This document shows, piece by piece, positions 28,438 through 45,192 of a DNA stretch of 64,000 nt (the stretch's first letter is position 1; each line of letters opens with the position of its first letter). The notes under the pieces are model-generated. The model was not told the DNA's origin. It ran no database searches and worked only from the letters and a program-made list of their open reading frames with translations. The position numbers and the translations under genes are program-made. The stretch spans positions 1,803,501 through 1,867,500 of the forward strand of contig NZ_CP162130.1 in NCBI RefSeq assembly GCF_040833975.1, written 5' to 3'. This DNA comes from Leptospira sp. WS92.C1 (lineage in GTDB: Bacteria; Spirochaetota; Leptospiria; Leptospirales; Leptospiraceae).

Positions 28438-29172
28438 ATGAATATGGCAAAAAAAATCATCGTCGTGGGTGCATCTAGCGGAATTGGAAAAGAATTGGCT
28501 CTTCTCCTATTGGAGCAGGGACATACGGTAACACTGGTGGCTCGTCGCGACAAAGAATTGAAAACGATCGCAGCTCCTTTTAAAACAAACGCGTTCACCG
28601 TCAAACAAGACGTAACTAATTTTGATCAGGTGGATTCCGTTTTTCAAAAAGCGGTAAAGTCCATGAAAGGTCTTGATGAAATTTATTATGCTTCCGGAAT
28701 CATGTATGATATCAAACCGGAAGAATTCGATACGACAAAAGATATCGAAATGTTGAACACAAACCTTTTGGGTTGTGTGGCTTGGCTGAACCCAGCGGCA
28801 AATTATTTTCAAAAACAAAAAAGCGGAAAGATCATCGGGATCTCTTCGATCGCAGGGGACAGGGGAAGAAGAGGCAATCCGGTTTACAATACTTCCAAAG
28901 CCGGGATGAATACCTATCTGGAAGCGCTCCGCAATCGTCTCGGAGTTTTGGGAGTGCAAGTGCTCACCGTAAAACCCGGCTTTATCGATACAGCGATCAC
29001 AAAGGGATTGCAGGGACTCTTCTGGTTGATTTCCGCAAAAGAAGCGGCGACTACGATTTTAAAAGCGGCGGATTCCGGAAGGGAACGTATTTATGTTCCT
29101 GCCCGTTGGGGGCTTGTCGGATTTATCATCCGTTCCATTCCGTCTTTTATCTTCAAACGTCTTTCTATTTGA
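28438..29172 (+). CDS. SDR oxidoreductase, DprE2-like
   Basis: 244 residues from the ATG at 28438 ([18 protein letters not shown]). The Rossmann motif GASSGIGK, the active-site Tyr/Lys in PVYNTSKAG and the preceding [12 protein letters not shown] block closely follow mycobacterial DprE2 (its SSVAGDR ... YGSAKAG), as does the unusual C-terminus [11 protein letters not shown] (DprE2 ends IPRSIFRKLPI). DprE2 reduces the 2'-keto intermediate in decaprenyl-phosphoryl ribose-to-arabinose epimerisation. It lies 33 bp before the DprE1-like gene, giving the same pair as in mycobacteria. The exact sugar-lipid is inference. Confidence 0.85.
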   Translation: MNMAKKIIVVGASSGIGKELALLLLEQGHTVTLVARRDKELKTIAAPFKTNAFTVKQDVTNFDQVDSVFQKAVKSMKGLDEIYYASGIMYDIKPEEFDTTKDIEMLNTNLLGCVAWLNPAANYFQKQKSGKIIGISSIAGDRGRRGNPVYNTSKAGMNTYLEALRNRLGVLGVQVLTVKPGFIDTAITKGLQGLFWLISAKEAATTILKAADSGRERIYVPARWGLVGFIIRSIPSFIFKRLSI

Positions 29173-29205
29173 ACCAGTCGGAATCGATCGGAAGGATAAA
29201 CAACT

Positions 29206-30705
<1,500 letters not shown>

Positions 30706-30709
30706 TTAC

Positions 30710-32191
30710 ATGGGCCGGATCAAATCGTGGATAGCGGAGATAAAATTCAATCAGGACCTGAAAGTTTTCCTTTTTGTTTTTACGTTAGGCGCTTTCTTTC
30801 GATTTTTCCGATTGGATTTACAAAGTCCTTGGGAAGACGAACTTTTTTCGATTCGAGCGTCTTCCGAAAGTTCTTTGGCAAATCTTTGGGATTGGATGAA
30901 AAACGACCCGCATCCTCCTTTGTATCAGACTCTTTTATATTTCTGGTTTCAAATCTTTGAACCCACGGTATTTTACGGAAGATTGTTTAGCGCGCTCTCC
31001 GGAATTTTGGTCCCGCTTGCTTTTTATATTTTTTCACCAAAAGAACTTCCGGGAAGAATCCGGATTTCCATAGTCGCCTTACTGAGTTTATCCACAGGGC
31101 TCATCTATTATTCTCAAGAACTCCGGTCTTATAGTCTTTTGATATTATTTTGCACTTCTACGTTTGCGATTGCGCTGAAAACTGTTTACGAGAACGAAAA
31201 AGAACGTCCGGGTCTTTACGGTGTGTTGCTCGGATTTTCTTTGCTCGCGTCATACACTCATTTTTTCGGATTCATTTGGTCGGCTTCTTTGTTCTTGGGA
31301 CTTTTTATCTCTTCTTGGATTTTTACAAAACGATTTCCAAAAACGGAATTTTTTTTCGGTATCGTATTTGAAATTTTGTTTCTTCCGGCTTTGTATTTGC
31401 TTTTTAATTCCAACAAGATTGGGATCGCTTCTTGGATTCCGGAAGCGGGATTGACGGCATTTATCGTGTTTTTTGATCTTATTTTTCATTCCGGAATTCT
31501 GAAAAAATTTGTTCCGGGAGTTGTGGCTTCTCTTGCGTTGATGGTTGGATTTGCCTCTTTTTACTTTGAAAAAAAGAAAAATGAGGTCGATCCCTCCGTC
31601 TTGGATGCGAACCTAAAAAAATCCGTCATCACAACCATGATTGTCCTCGCGATCTTTTCGCTGGTGTTGGTAATTTTATCCTTGATCCAATCTTTGATCA
31701 CTGCAAGAAATCTATTGGTCATTGCGCCTGCGTTGTATTTTCTGATTGCGACTGGTTTTTCCTTATTTCCGATCTATAAGGGAAGACGATTGGAATCCGT
31801 TTTGATTTTGATATCGATCGTTTCTCTTTACTATTTTACGAAACATTATTATAAACCGTATAAAGAACAATGGAGAGAAAGTTCGAGTTTTATCATTCAT
31901 GAAATCAAACAACGTCCCGCCGATTTTATCCTATTGTGTTCATCCCATTCTTACAATATGGAATATTATCTAAAAACCGCAAATATTACCGATATGCAAC
32001 CTTTGATCTATTCCAGAGAAGAGGTTGACCGATTTATCAAGGATAGAAACAAAAAGAAACTCGTAATCCTGGAGACGTCCTGGAAGTATTTGGATTCGAA
32101 AGAATTGGATCAGCTTTTTACTCAGACCCGTTTTGATAGAAAAGACCAACTGTTTTATGGAATGAGAGTCATTCTGATTCATAAAAAATAA
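30710..32191 (+). CDS. GT-C glycosyltransferase, ArnT/PMT-like membrane protein
   Basis: 493 residues with about 10-12 TM segments. The first periplasmic loop has [14 protein letters not shown] (acidic Asp-Glu pair, about residue 45-50) and then [19 protein letters not shown], the pattern of GT39/ArnT enzymes that use a polyprenyl-phosphate sugar donor and act outside the inner membrane. The C-terminal part (from about 400) is a soluble periplasmic alpha/beta domain ([33 protein letters not shown]). It starts 4 bp after the DprE1-like gene, so it may consume the product of that pathway. Acceptor unknown. Confidence 0.85.
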   Translation: MGRIKSWIAEIKFNQDLKVFLFVFTLGAFFRFFRLDLQSPWEDELFSIRASSESSLANLWDWMKNDPHPPLYQTLLYFWFQIFEPTVFYGRLFSALSGILVPLAFYIFSPKELPGRIRISIVALLSLSTGLIYYSQELRSYSLLILFCTSTFAIALKTVYENEKERPGLYGVLLGFSLLASYTHFFGFIWSASLFLGLFISSWIFTKRFPKTEFFFGIVFEILFLPALYLLFNSNKIGIASWIPEAGLTAFIVFFDLIFHSGILKKFVPGVVASLALMVGFASFYFEKKKNEVDPSVLDANLKKSVITTMIVLAIFSLVLVILSLIQSLITARNLLVIAPALYFLIATGFSLFPIYKGRRLESVLILISIVSLYYFTKHYYKPYKEQWRESSSFIIHEIKQRPADFILLCSSHSYNMEYYLKTANITDMQPLIYSREEVDRFIKDRNKKKLVILETSWKYLDSKELDQLFTQTRFDRKDQLFYGMRVILIHKK

Positions 32192-32218
32192 ATAACGGAA
32201 TCATAATCAATCAATACA

Positions 32219-33352
32219 ATGAAGAAAAAAAACATAACTTACGTAATTCCTTGTCTGAACGAGGAACGAACGCTACCTCTCGTTTTGGAAAAACTTGTTC
32301 GTCTTAAAAAGGAATTAAAACAATACAACGTCGAAATTCTCGTGTCGGATAACGGGAGTGAGGATAAGTCCGTTACTATCGCTAAAAAGTTCGGAGCCAG
32401 GGTCGTTTATTGTAAGGAAAGAGGATACGGGGCAGCTCTTAATTTCGGAATCACAAATGCAACGGGAGAGGTCATCATTTTTGCTGATGCTGACAATACC
32501 TATGACTTTCTCGAATCGCCTGCGTTGCTTGCGGAGATTGAAAAAGGAGCGGAGTTTGTGATAGGCTCGCGTTTGAGCGGAACGATTCATAAAGGTGCGA
32601 TGCCTTTTTTACATCGATATCTCGGAACCCCGGTCATTAACTGGATTATAAACTTATTATATTCTGAAAAAGGAAATCGTGTTCAGGATTCCAATTCCGG
32701 GTTTCGATGTTTTTTAAAAAAAAAGTATCTTGAATGGGAAATCGAAAGTACCGGAATGGAATTTGCCTCCGAAATGTTAGTCAAAGCGCTTCGAAGCGGC
32801 GTGAAACTTTCGCATGTTCCCGTCAGTCTGTCACCGGATGTGGAGGGAAGAGTTCCTCATTTAAAAACCTGGAGAGATGGAATGAGGCACCTGCTCCAAA
32901 TTCTCATTCATTCTCAGCAACTTTTCTATTACTCAGGGTTGACCCTTTTTTTTGCAGGATGGACGGTTGCGATTTTCGGTTATTCGACCGGAATCGTAGC
33001 GATCGGTCCGTTTCATATTTTTGGAATTCATTCTCTTACGGTTCTGTTGCTTGTGGCAACTCTCGGACAGACGGTTTGGGCGATCGGTCTTTTTCTCGCG
33101 ACTCGTAAAACTCCCGAGTTAAAACTGTATTCCAAATTGAACCATCTTTCGGAAGACCTTTTGTTTTGGTATTCTGCAAGAATGATTTTGGTTGTGGTTC
33201 TTTTGTTTGGTTTTATCGTATTTCGTTGGTGGAGAAACTCATTTCAAGTTTTAGATTTGGAAAAAGAAATCTTGATGATCAGTTTTTTTAGCGTTCAAAT
33301 CCTCAATTTGATCGGTCAAACCATCACCGCCCATTTACTGAAAAGAACTTAA
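32219..33352 (+). CDS. GT2 glycosyltransferase, polyprenyl-phosphate type (DPM1/GtrB-like)
   Basis: 377 residues. The GT-A domain (1-235) has [39 protein letters not shown], and the Dx[23 protein letters not shown] and [22 protein letters not shown] (about 123-145) are typical of dolichol-phosphate mannose synthase homologues. The C-terminal third has four hydrophobic segments (from about 240), as in GtrB/DPMS type III enzymes. It makes polyprenyl-phosphate sugar on the cytoplasmic side from an NDP-sugar. Lying 27 bp after the GT-C gene, it may supply that enzyme or another here. Confidence 0.9.
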   Translation: MKKKNITYVIPCLNEERTLPLVLEKLVRLKKELKQYNVEILVSDNGSEDKSVTIAKKFGARVVYCKERGYGAALNFGITNATGEVIIFADADNTYDFLESPALLAEIEKGAEFVIGSRLSGTIHKGAMPFLHRYLGTPVINWIINLLYSEKGNRVQDSNSGFRCFLKKKYLEWEIESTGMEFASEMLVKALRSGVKLSHVPVSLSPDVEGRVPHLKTWRDGMRHLLQILIHSQQLFYYSGLTLFFAGWTVAIFGYSTGIVAIGPFHIFGIHSLTVLLLVATLGQTVWAIGLFLATRKTPELKLYSKLNHLSEDLLFWYSARMILVVVLLFGFIVFRWWRNSFQVLDLEKEILMISFFSVQILNLIGQTITAHLLKRT

Positions 33353-33867
33353 CGAGCGACCCATAGGGAGCGAGTTAGCCAAAAGCCAGCGGAGCGTCTG
33401 CTTTTGGCTCTTTGCGTAGCAATGAAATAGAGTGCTTGCTCACAACAAGGAAAGCGACAACTACAAAACTCTATGAATCGGGACTCAAACCAAAAGCCAG
33501 CGGAGCGTCTGCTTTTGGCTCTTTGCGTAGCAATGAAATAGAGTGCTTGCTCACAACAAGGAAAGCGACAACTACAAAACTCTATGAATCGGGACTCAAA
33601 CCAAAAGCCAGCGGAGCGTCTGCTTTTGGCTCTTTGCGTAGCAAAGAAATAGAGTGTTTGCTCACACAAGGAAGCGACAGCTACAAAACTCTATGAATCG
33701 GGACTCAAACCAAAAGCCAGCGGAGAGTTTACACTCAACACTTCTTTCCCTACGGGTATCAGCATAATGTCGACAAGTTTGTAAAAACGATGTTGGTTCA
33801 TTGTGAGGCAATGAAATAGAACGCTTCGCCCTTTGTTTCTTTCTTGAGGAAACACACCGCTTTCTTA
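33353..33867. other. convergent intergenic region with tandem repeats
   Basis: 515 bp between the convergent GT2 gene and the membrane-protein gene. It begins with a 14-mer CGACCCATAGGGAG (33357-33370) shared with 5737-5750, then the 111-bp tandem array. The rest (33729-33867) includes AAGTTTGTAAAAACGAT at about 33776-33792, which repeats a word in the 3' end of the neighbouring gene at about 33932-33948. Open frames on both strands come from the repeat only. Confidence 0.6.
33379..33728. repeat. 111-bp tandem repeat, about 3.2 copies
   Basis: Copies begin at 33379, 33490, 33601 and 33710 (last one partial), with periods of 111, 111 and 109 bp. Each unit starts with a hairpin CCAAAAGC ... 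GCTTTTGG (8-9 bp stem, 13-nt loop) and ends in GAATCGGGACTCAAACC, which looks like an inverted tRNA T-arm. Copies 1 and 2 are almost identical; copy 3 has lost two bases and carries a few changes. A period divisible by 3 leaves both strands open, but codon use looks non-coding. Confidence 0.9.
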
Positions 33868-35499
33868 TTAACGTTTTTCTAATTGATGATACGTTTTTAA
33901 AGTAAAATCCAAGATCTTTTTCTGATCGGCAAGTTTGTAAAAACGATTCGGATCAGGAAAGCGAACCGCAATTTTTTCTCTGAATTGTTTTTCTGGGAGA
34001 TTCGGATCCCTCGGTGGTTCTAAATCGTATTCCAATATAGAATAGGTCTTTATCTGATTCTGATTGAAAATACTTTCCAGTTCCAAGGCTTCCTTTGGTG
34101 AGTTCGCAGAAAAGTGCATCGATGTCAGATAAGAATGTCCGATTAGATAATTCGTGAATTGTCCCTTATGAACTATGATCTTTCTCGAGTTAAATTCCTT
34201 TTGTATTTCTGTGTAAGGTGCAATTGCGCCAAACAGGATCTTAAAACCTTCTCTTGTGAACTTGTAATTGTAATATAGACTGAAGAGAACAACAAGAATT
34301 AAAATTCTTCCGGTAGTCGGAGACTCGACGATTCTTTGATTTAAGAAGATTAGAATTCCTGCTGATAGAAATAAAAAGCCGGATTCCAAATATCGCAAAC
34401 CGAAATGATGAACTCCCGCGGTATAAGGACTCAAAAAAGAAATGGAAACCAAGGTTCCAAAACCGACAAGACCGAATAAGGATTCTCCCGTTAGATTTCT
34501 TTTTCGAAACAGATCTGCAACGATTCCCAGAATTAGAATCGTATAAGGAGCCGCTTTAAAAAAACCGGTTTTGGTTGTGTCGCCTAATAAATAACCTTGA
34601 AAGATGGAGATTTGTTTTGCGATCGAGAACTGAGTCATAGTGTCTCCGGAACTCACTAAAAATCGAATTCCCATCAGATGACCTGAATAAAAATGATTCA
34701 GCGTTCCGATTGCGGCAAATGCAAACAACGCTCCAGGAAAAGAGAATATTAGATATTTTACAAGTTTCCCTCTGGATTCTTTAGTAAAAAAAGATAAAAA
34801 ACCAAATAAAAATATCGGAAATGCGGATTCGGTTCTAAGAAAAAACGCGCTCACTGCTATCAGTCCGGATATAAATGCAAAAATTTTAAAATTAGAATCT
34901 GAATTTTCCTCTTTGATCGTTATTAGCTCCGAAAAAAGGCTACGGATCAAAACATAACCAAAGGAAAGCAGCAATAGATTGTTTAATGGAACTTCCGAAA
35001 ATTCTTCGGAAGATAAAACGGGAAAGCTTAAACAAAATGTAACCAAAGTTCCGATCAGAATCGCCCAGCCCTTATCGATAAAAAGCGTGAGCAATCGGTC
35101 AAAAATAAAAAGACAACCCAACAAACAGAGTAGGGGTAAGAACGTTATGATTTTTATCCCTAAAAGAAGAGCCGTTAGTCCGTTTAACAATGCAAAGACG
35201 GGAGGATACTGAAATAAACATCGTTGAACTCCGCTCTTTTTCAAAAACGCCCAGGGATAGTCAAATGGAAAAAAACGAAATGTTTCGTCGTAGATAAAAC
35301 CCGGATAAGTGCAGGAAGATTGATTGATTCCTTTTAACCCTTTTTCCGCAAAGGCGATTGTTTGGTAATATTTGATTTCGGAATCGCTAGAAACAAATGG
35401 AAACTGGAAATCTAGTTTGGAACGATTGAATGCTAGGAAAAAAAAGATTAATATATAAAAAAAATATCGGAGGTATCCATGATTCAGTCGGTTTAGCAT
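33868..35499 (-). CDS. polytopic membrane protein, GT-C-like
   Basis: 543 residues with about 10 TM segments after a short basic start ([25 protein letters not shown]). The first loop has [18 protein letters not shown] (Asp/Glu near residue 38-40) and later [18 protein letters not shown], the arrangement of GT-C enzymes. The C-terminus is a soluble domain (about 430-543). The overall shape suggests a membrane sugar transferase or related envelope protein, but no specific family is recognised. Bases look more AT-rich than the housekeeping genes. It ends 7 bp before the O-antigen-ligase-like gene's stop region and probably shares its transcript. Confidence 0.65.
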   Translation of the reverse strand: MLNRLNHGYLRYFFYILIFFFLAFNRSKLDFQFPFVSSDSEIKYYQTIAFAEKGLKGINQSSCTYPGFIYDETFRFFPFDYPWAFLKKSGVQRCLFQYPPVFALLNGLTALLLGIKIITFLPLLCLLGCLFIFDRLLTLFIDKGWAILIGTLVTFCLSFPVLSSEEFSEVPLNNLLLLSFGYVLIRSLFSELITIKEENSDSNFKIFAFISGLIAVSAFFLRTESAFPIFLFGFLSFFTKESRGKLVKYLIFSFPGALFAFAAIGTLNHFYSGHLMGIRFLVSSGDTMTQFSIAKQISIFQGYLLGDTTKTGFFKAAPYTILILGIVADLFRKRNLTGESLFGLVGFGTLVSISFLSPYTAGVHHFGLRYLESGFLFLSAGILIFLNQRIVESPTTGRILILVVLFSLYYNYKFTREGFKILFGAIAPYTEIQKEFNSRKIIVHKGQFTNYLIGHSYLTSMHFSANSPKEALELESIFNQNQIKTYSILEYDLEPPRDPNLPEKQFREKIAVRFPDPNRFYKLADQKKILDFTLKTYHQLEKR

Positions 35500-35506
35500 T
35501 TGTGAT

Positions 35507-37495
<1,989 letters not shown>

Positions 37496-37678
37496 TTAAG
37501 TTTGTGTTTTGTAATTGGAAAAGAAGATATATGCAGGTTATCTTTCTTGCCCGATTTTAGCAATCAAGATTCTATAAAAGAAACGGAGGGAGCGAGCGCA
37601 GCAATCCATTCTCATGACGAAATAAAAACTTGTCGTTCTTATCCTTTTCTCTAAAATAAAACTTAGTTTTGGACAAAA

Positions 37679-39484
37679 CTATAATCTTTTTTTATACCAA
37701 TCGTGCCTTTGCGGATCTTCGCCGTTACGAAAATAATATTGATCAAATTCTTGATATTTTTTTCTTCTCAATTCCGGTTTCAATTTTAGATATTCTTTTT
37801 GATACGAGTCTAGATATGTTTCAAACTCCACAAAGGAAAATGACGTGATCTTTTTTAATTCCTTCATGACAGAGGGAGAATAATTGAGAATTCTCCAGGG
37901 GCCGGCAAATTCTCCCGTAAGAAACTCGTTATAGTCTGTTTTATCCGAAAGTCCGTTTGTATATAGGAGTAGATGCACATTTCTCTTTTGAAGATAATCA
38001 ATCGGCACGACTTTCCCGTGACCGACCCGTGCACCTACTGTGGTTTTGAGTCGAGCGATGTAAGGGTCGGTAAGGCCGGCCTCTGTTTCGATTGCCAGTT
38101 CAGGATTTAGATAATAGATCAAAATACATTCCGCGCCGACAAAACCTACTTTGACTTTGGAATTTTCAAAGTATCTTTTCAATCGTAGGCTTTGAGTTTT
38201 TATCCGCTCTGTGGATTCCCGTTTGTAAATTTGATTTTCATCCGAAATTCCGTAAACGATCGGGAGGTGAGAGCCTTTGTAAATATCCCAGCGCAGAATT
38301 AACAAGATCGGAAGGGAATAAAGCATAACGGTCGAGATTTTTCTCAATTTCGGGAACAACTTCAAAAAAAAATCGATTCTCAATTCCACCCAGACAAAGA
38401 GCAGAGGTAGAATCGGAAGATAAAACCGAGAAAACATAAAATCTCCGCCTATCCAGGTATAGTATCCGCCATATAACATTGGAAATAAAAAAAGCAGGAT
38501 CCATCGGAAATTCTGCGTCGTTTTTAAATTTCGTCTTAAAACTTGATGACGGATCGTTCGCAAAAATTCGAAAACCGCTACGCCAAAAATCGGAATCAAC
38601 GCGTAATACATCTTTAAAAAAAGACCGAGATACAGAATCCCCTGAAAGAGATTTCCGCTTCCTCCCGACTTTGCGTAAAACGTATTCGGCAATATATTTC
38701 CATAATATTCAAGTTTCCATATATAGAAAAAAATTGGCGAAATATACAATACGCAGGCGATGATAATGCGAGGGTGAAAGACGGGGATTTTTATGAAATT
38801 TATTTTTTGATTTGGTAAAATATACAAAATAAGATACAATCCAACGAGTGCATGAAACAAAAGTCCGTCCGGTCGATTGAGACAACTGAGTGAAGAGGCG
38901 ATAATTCCGAGGACGAAATCATAAGAATGTGCCCCGTTTTTTACGGATTCTTCGGGAGAGACTTGCAGGTTTCGAGCTTTCTTGAAAGACAGGGCTCTTC
39001 TATAAAAGAGACTAAAAAAGGAATCCTTGGAATTTGATAATAAATGATAAGATGCCGCTAGGAACAAAAAGCCATGTAGAGAAGTTTCCAAACCGCCTGT
39101 CGCAAAGACACGATTGTGGTGAATCAAAACAAAAAAGGCCAATGCAAACGGGAAGTGAAATTTTCTTTTCGAAGCTTGCAGACCAAAAAGCATCAGATAG
39201 ACACAGGTCCCAAAAAAAGAAAAAATTCCAAAGAAATAAGTGACGTTTACAGGATCGATCGTTTCAGATCCTTGGAACGGAACCAACAAAAGAGTCCATA
39301 AAAAATTTGTATACCCTTCCGTATACTCTCCCGCGTTAAAAACTAAACCTTTGCCTTCCGCGAAATTCTTCGCATAACGTAGACTGATGAACGCGTCATC
39401 CGCAATCCAACGCAGTTGATAGGCCGAAATAATTCCAAATAAAATCAGCGAAATGCTGAATGTAAAATACAAAATGCGTCTCAA
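37679..39484 (-). CDS. GT-C arabinofuranosyltransferase-like (AftB-type) membrane protein
   Basis: 601 residues, about 10 TM segments. The N-terminal loop has [18 protein letters not shown], then [23 protein letters not shown] (residues about 29-68). This combination (DDA(F/Y)I, R-Y, G-L-V-(F/W)-N, EGYTNFLW) is the hallmark of the mycobacterial AftB group and its relatives, which use decaprenyl-phosphoryl arabinose. The C-terminal soluble part has [32 protein letters not shown], also typical of the family. The acceptor is unknown. It lies close to a DprE1/DprE2-like pair, which supports a lipid-linked pentose donor. Confidence 0.8.
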   Translation of the reverse strand: MRRILYFTFSISLILFGIISAYQLRWIADDAFISLRYAKNFAEGKGLVFNAGEYTEGYTNFLWTLLLVPFQGSETIDPVNVTYFFGIFSFFGTCVYLMLFGLQASKRKFHFPFALAFFVLIHHNRVFATGGLETSLHGFLFLAASYHLLSNSKDSFFSLFYRRALSFKKARNLQVSPEESVKNGAHSYDFVLGIIASSLSCLNRPDGLLFHALVGLYLILYILPNQKINFIKIPVFHPRIIIACVLYISPIFFYIWKLEYYGNILPNTFYAKSGGSGNLFQGILYLGLFLKMYYALIPIFGVAVFEFLRTIRHQVLRRNLKTTQNFRWILLFLFPMLYGGYYTWIGGDFMFSRFYLPILPLLFVWVELRIDFFLKLFPKLRKISTVMLYSLPILLILRWDIYKGSHLPIVYGISDENQIYKRESTERIKTQSLRLKRYFENSKVKVGFVGAECILIYYLNPELAIETEAGLTDPYIARLKTTVGARVGHGKVVPIDYLQKRNVHLLLYTNGLSDKTDYNEFLTGEFAGPWRILNYSPSVMKELKKITSFSFVEFETYLDSYQKEYLKLKPELRRKKYQEFDQYYFRNGEDPQRHDWYKKRL

Positions 39485-39600
39485 GGTTGCGTTCCTTTTG
39501 CCATTCGGTTTAAAACGATGCTTGTATAAAACGTTCGGGTTTTTGTATATAAGTCGGATTTTCCTTGTAGGATAGTGAGTGCGAGAAAACTTGTAACCGA

Positions 39601-40887
39601 ATGATCAAGCCTTCCGGCATTCTCCCGAAAACAAAAGCGGAATGGGATATTTGGTTCCAGTCTGGGGAAATCATTCCGTTTTTCCAACCCATTCTTTCCG
39701 TTGAAAGAGATTCCATATTCGGTTATGAAACTCTAGGAAGGTTTAGGGATCAATTCGGAAATATCCATAGTCTTGGTCCTTTCTTTTTGGATGCGGAAAC
39801 GGGGATCATCGATCCGATCGAAAAAAAAGAAATTTACAATCTCAAACGTGAAGTCGATCGGGATCTTCGCAAAAAGGCAATTCTGCATCTTTTGAAAAAG
39901 CAGGATCGGTTTCCGGACGCAAAACTTTTTTTGAATATATCGCCCGCATACATGCGGGATTTTATCGAAGACGAGCAGGGGGATTCTTATACAATTCGTC
40001 TTGTAAAAGAATTGGGATTAGACGCTTCCAAGATCGTCATTGAAATCGTCGAAGAACATTTTGACGGAAATATAGAAAGTCTAAGACCGCTGATTTCTCG
40101 ATATAAAAAGGAAGGTTTTCTTGTTGCGATCGACGACTTGGGTTCTCGTTCTTCTAACTTGGATCGAATCGGAATCTTTCATCCGGATATCTTAAAGGTC
40201 GATTTACAGATGCTGCGACATTCCGTGACTTCCCGGAATTTTCAGGAAATTCTTTTTACGATTTCCAAATTATCGGAATCATTGGGCTGTTCTCTTTTGT
40301 TCGAAGGGATCGAAAATGAAACGGAGTTGTTTCAATCTCTTACCTATAGCGCTCGTTTTTTGCAAGGATTCTATTTTGCGGAAGCTCTTCCGGATATGAT
40401 CGGTCAAGAGGAATTGAAACTCAGATTTTCGACATTGCATGAACTATTTTTCAATTACAAGAGATATCAGTTGTTAAAACAAATCAAACGAGAAAAGGAG
40501 CTGACTGAAAAGCTGGATCTTTCCGGAATCGTGGTCCTTCCCGAAGAAGACCTACATACGATCCATATTCAAAACGCGACGATACTGAGCGATTTTGTTT
40601 TTAGAATCTACGTTACCAGTCTTACCGGTAGTCAGGTTTCCCCCAATTATATGAGGATTGGAGAAATGTCCATGGATACCGATCGGTCCTTTATCGGAAG
40701 AAACTGGAGTTGGAGGCCTTACTTTCTGGAGCAGTTTTATAAATCGATGAAGGATTCCCGTGCGGAATGGATTATCAGCAATCCATACTACGATATTAGC
40801 TACGAAACCTTATTGATCACTTACAGCAAACGTCTTCCTGACGGCCACGTTTTATTTGTGGATGTGCAGGTTTCCGAATATTCGTAA
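39601..40887 (+). CDS. EAL-domain c-di-GMP phosphodiesterase with YkuI-type C-terminal domain
   Basis: 428 residues. EAL domain (about 22-270): [24 protein letters not shown], in which the name-giving motif reads ETL with catalytic Glu43; metal and substrate residues are retained in [35 protein letters not shown] (DD pair), [13 protein letters not shown] and [12 protein letters not shown]-terminal domain (about 290-428): [15 protein letters not shown] fits YkuI_C/Cache-like ligand-binding domains. It should hydrolyse c-di-GMP in the cytoplasm in response to a ligand. It faces a PilZ-like gene across a short convergent gap. Confidence 0.9.
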   Translation: MIKPSGILPKTKAEWDIWFQSGEIIPFFQPILSVERDSIFGYETLGRFRDQFGNIHSLGPFFLDAETGIIDPIEKKEIYNLKREVDRDLRKKAILHLLKKQDRFPDAKLFLNISPAYMRDFIEDEQGDSYTIRLVKELGLDASKIVIEIVEEHFDGNIESLRPLISRYKKEGFLVAIDDLGSRSSNLDRIGIFHPDILKVDLQMLRHSVTSRNFQEILFTISKLSESLGCSLLFEGIENETELFQSLTYSARFLQGFYFAEALPDMIGQEELKLRFSTLHELFFNYKRYQLLKQIKREKELTEKLDLSGIVVLPEEDLHTIHIQNATILSDFVFRIYVTSLTGSQVSPNYMRIGEMSMDTDRSFIGRNWSWRPYFLEQFYKSMKDSRAEWIISNPYYDISYETLLITYSKRLPDGHVLFVDVQVSEYS

Positions 40888-40927
40888 TTTAGAATGTCTT
40901 AGAATTCCTATTTTTTGTGAGGAACGA

Positions 40928-42091
40928 TTAGGTTTGACCCTGTTGTGCTTCCGCGAGTAGGCGATTTACATTGTCTATGTATTTTTTTCTTTCCCCCGGT
41001 CTGGAGGAATTTCCTTCGATGGAAAGTCCGACATACAGATTTCCTTCCGCATCCTTTGTGACAGAGCGAATCACTCCGAACGCTGTTAGAGGAGCCTGCA
41101 TTTTGAAAAAGATGTCAAATGTAAACCCGGCCCTTTTGGTAAGATCATGATTTAGATCCGGATGATTGATCTTCGCTTTGAGTCCGCCTGTCGAAATGTT
41201 CACGATCGGAAATCGTTCCTTTACCAGAACCGTGTTGGATTCTCGGATTCGATCCACCATTTCAAAGGTAAGAGTTTTGATCTCCATCACTTCTATGATA
41301 TCGATTTCTCTAGTACGGTTCTGAGCGTGAACATATCCGATGGGAATCGCTTGTTCCTCGTGGTTTAGATAAATTACCGGAACGATCAGTTCCGATTTGA
41401 TCTTTTGATTTCCGTATTCGATGATTTTTTTACGGATATCTTCCGAGTCTCCGATTTCGGAAGCGTAATCTACAAATCCTTCCTCATCAAAGGGCGTATA
41501 ACTTTCTTGTTTCTGAGTATCCGGAAGAAACAGAATCTTTCTCGTTTTTTTAACGAGGTCAAATTTGTCACCAATGGTACGAAATACGTCTATTTTGAGG
41601 ATATCAAACTTGGATTTTAATTTTGTTTCGTAATCGGCGAAATTTACTTTTACGGAGGTAGGGATGTTAAATAAGTTTGCTTCGATTGTGGTTTTGCTGG
41701 TTCGAATATTTGTGATCCAGACCATTCCTTCCGCGGGAGAAATCCGATTTAGGGTGCGTTCTTTGCTCGCAATCGAAATATCCGAAACGCCGAGGACCAA
41801 TTGGTTGTTCGGTTTTTCATCCAAAACCTCGCAGTCCAATTCCACATACTTTGCGAGAAGTTTTGTGAGTATTACTTGGCTGTTGAGCGGAAATGCGTTC
41901 GGGGTCTGAGTTTGAATTAAAATTTTGGTCGCGTCTTTTGAAACCTGTAAAATTTTTACGATCTGTTTAACGGCTCCCGGGGATTGAGCAACTATATCCG
42001 TTTTCACAAGGAATTTGGAAATAATATGAAACTTTTTGGCAGGGTCCCCAATGGTTTCTTTGTCTCTTTTTTTTCTCTGGATTGTTTCCAT
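40928..42091 (-). CDS. PilZ-like protein (Leptospira DUF1577-type)
   Basis: 387 residues, soluble. The last third contains [22 protein letters not shown] (about 288-310), a PilZ-like (N/D)xSxxG core preceded by Arg, followed by beta strands and VGLSIEGNS. The middle (about 160-260) holds a second beta-rich domain with [26 protein letters not shown] strands. The pattern matches the DUF1577 family that I associate with Leptospira. A c-di-GMP receptor role fits the EAL protein next door, but the RxxxR site is not clear-cut. Start ATG at 42091. Confidence 0.7.
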   Translation of the reverse strand: METIQRKKRDKETIGDPAKKFHIISKFLVKTDIVAQSPGAVKQIVKILQVSKDATKILIQTQTPNAFPLNSQVILTKLLAKYVELDCEVLDEKPNNQLVLGVSDISIASKERTLNRISPAEGMVWITNIRTSKTTIEANLFNIPTSVKVNFADYETKLKSKFDILKIDVFRTIGDKFDLVKKTRKILFLPDTQKQESYTPFDEEGFVDYASEIGDSEDIRKKIIEYGNQKIKSELIVPVIYLNHEEQAIPIGYVHAQNRTREIDIIEVMEIKTLTFEMVDRIRESNTVLVKERFPIVNISTGGLKAKINHPDLNHDLTKRAGFTFDIFFKMQAPLTAFGVIRSVTKDAEGNLYVGLSIEGNSSRPGERKKYIDNVNRLLAEAQQGQT

Positions 42092-42168
42092 AGTTTTTCA
42101 AAGCGTTCGAGGGGAAATTCTCTTGATCTCAGTTCTCTGTTTACCTTTTATGTACTAGGTAAGGAATA

Positions 42169-43698
<1,530 letters not shown>

Positions 43699-43700
43699 AG

Positions 43701-44483
43701 TTGATTCGGGTTCTTGTGTTGACTGTCGGATTTTTCGCCGCTACTTTTTTTAGCGGAAACGTAAACTCACAAGGATCCGGCGCAAGAGTCGCGCAGGAGT
43801 TGATCGCCAGATTGGATCAAGCCCTGGTTAAGTCCAATCTGGGACTGATCAAAGCAAATCTCATTCTCATTCGAAGAAGCGGGGAAACCGCGAGTTGGGA
43901 TGTGAGTATCTTTCGAAAGGACGACGATACCCTCTATTTGTTTGAAAGCCGAGGGCGCGGATTAGAGTATAAAATTCTAATCAAGGACGGAGGAGAACAA
44001 ATTTACGTATTTAACGTGCTTTCCAAAAAGATTTTTCGAAAAGTGGACGAGGAAAAATACGAACAACATTTGGCTACCGGATTCAGTTTTATGGATCTTT
44101 CGGGAGTTTCGTATCAGGCCAATTACAATCCGATCGTTCAGAGCGACCTCAAAGCAGCGGAGCAATCCTTTAAACGTGTTTCTCTCAAACCGATCATACC
44201 GTATTTTTATTCAAAACTCATATTACTCTTGGAACTCGATTCCCTAAAACCGACTCGATTGGATTTTCACGATCGGGACGGCGTACTTTTTAAGACGATG
44301 AACATCAAATACGGTCCTCTCAAAGTAAAACAAAATCAAAAGATCGCCAAGGAAGATCACGCCAGTCGATTGGAAATGCTCGATCTTAATACCGGATCCA
44401 TCAGTGTATTAGAATATACTGAAATTGATAAGGAAGTAAAGCCCGATCCTTCTTTATTTGATCTTGCTAACTTGAATCGATAG
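43701..44483 (+). CDS. outer-membrane lipoprotein-sorting-like protein (LolA/TP0789 type)
   Basis: 260 residues from a TTG at 43701, the only start that gives a full signal peptide ([24 protein letters not shown]). The mature part is an open half-barrel of beta strands with the family blocks [56 protein letters not shown] and LEYTEI. This matches the LolA-like spirochaetal proteins known from Treponema TP0789. A periplasmic lipid- or lipoprotein-binding role is likely. It is packed between guaB (2 bp) and rsmE (10 bp). Confidence 0.82.
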   Translation: MIRVLVLTVGFFAATFFSGNVNSQGSGARVAQELIARLDQALVKSNLGLIKANLILIRRSGETASWDVSIFRKDDDTLYLFESRGRGLEYKILIKDGGEQIYVFNVLSKKIFRKVDEEKYEQHLATGFSFMDLSGVSYQANYNPIVQSDLKAAEQSFKRVSLKPIIPYFYSKLILLLELDSLKPTRLDFHDRDGVLFKTMNIKYGPLKVKQNQKIAKEDHASRLEMLDLNTGSISVLEYTEIDKEVKPDPSLFDLANLNR

Positions 44484-44493
44484 GTGGTCCGTT

Positions 44494-45192
44494 TTGGAAG
44501 AGGCGATTCTTTTTAGAAGGGGTTGGCAGTCGGAAACCGAGTTGGTTTTAAATCGTGATGAAATTTCGCATCTAAAAGCGCTTCGGATCCATTCCGAGAT
44601 TAAACACGTCCGAATCCTGGATGGAGACGGATTGGAATGTATTTACGAGGTTCCCGCCAATTTACATAGAGGCGGTTTGAAACAAACGATTCTCCATCAA
44701 AAGATAGAAAGGATCTCCGGAATCGCGACTGCGATTCCCAAAGGAAACCGATTGGAATGGCTTTTGCAAAAAGGAACCGAGCTCGGCTTGACTCATTTTT
44801 ACTTTTTGATTTTTGAACAATCGGACCGAAAAGATTTTAACCTAGAGAGAGCTCGGAAAATTATGGAAGAAGCCGCGATTCAATCCAAAAGAATTTTTCT
44901 GCCGAAAGTGGAAGCTCCTATGTCTCTGAAAGAATTTTTAAACAGACAACCCGCAATTCCCCACGGTATGTATCAATTGGATCCGAATGGAAAATTCGAT
45001 TTAAAACCCGAATTCTTTCAAAATTCGATTTGGATCGTCGGGCCCGAGGGCGGTTTTAGAGAAAAGGAGAAAGACCTGTTTCGAGAAAAAGAAGTTCTTG
45101 GAGTAAAGGCTGGAGATTCTATTTTAAGAATTGAGACCGCAGGAATCTTCGCGGCCTCGATGTTTCGATTCTTTACTTGTTATACGAGCTAA
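44494..45192 (+). CDS. rsmE: 16S rRNA m3U1498 methyltransferase RsmE
   Basis: 232 residues from a TTG at 44494. N-terminal PUA-like domain (HIRLKALRI-type segment [21 protein letters not shown]), then the SPOUT knot: [50 protein letters not shown] and [16 protein letters not shown] (trefoil knot core). It methylates U1498 of 16S rRNA at N3. Its last 20 nt overlap the 3' end of the convergent lipoprotein gene. Confidence 0.95.
   Translation: MEEAILFRRGWQSETELVLNRDEISHLKALRIHSEIKHVRILDGDGLECIYEVPANLHRGGLKQTILHQKIERISGIATAIPKGNRLEWLLQKGTELGLTHFYFLIFEQSDRKDFNLERARKIMEEAAIQSKRIFLPKVEAPMSLKEFLNRQPAIPHGMYQLDPNGKFDLKPEFFQNSIWIVGPEGGFREKEKDLFREKEVLGVKAGDSILRIETAGIFAASMFRFFTCYTS

Noticed and set aside
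33349..33696. Repetitive 37-residue-unit proteins on both strands of the 111-bp array
   Set aside because: Period divisible by 3 keeps frames open on both strands; no start site with SD, no signal peptide, no family; non-coding repeat is simpler.
33353..33867. CRISPR array
   Set aside because: Units are 111 bp and adjacent without spacers, and no cas genes are nearby.
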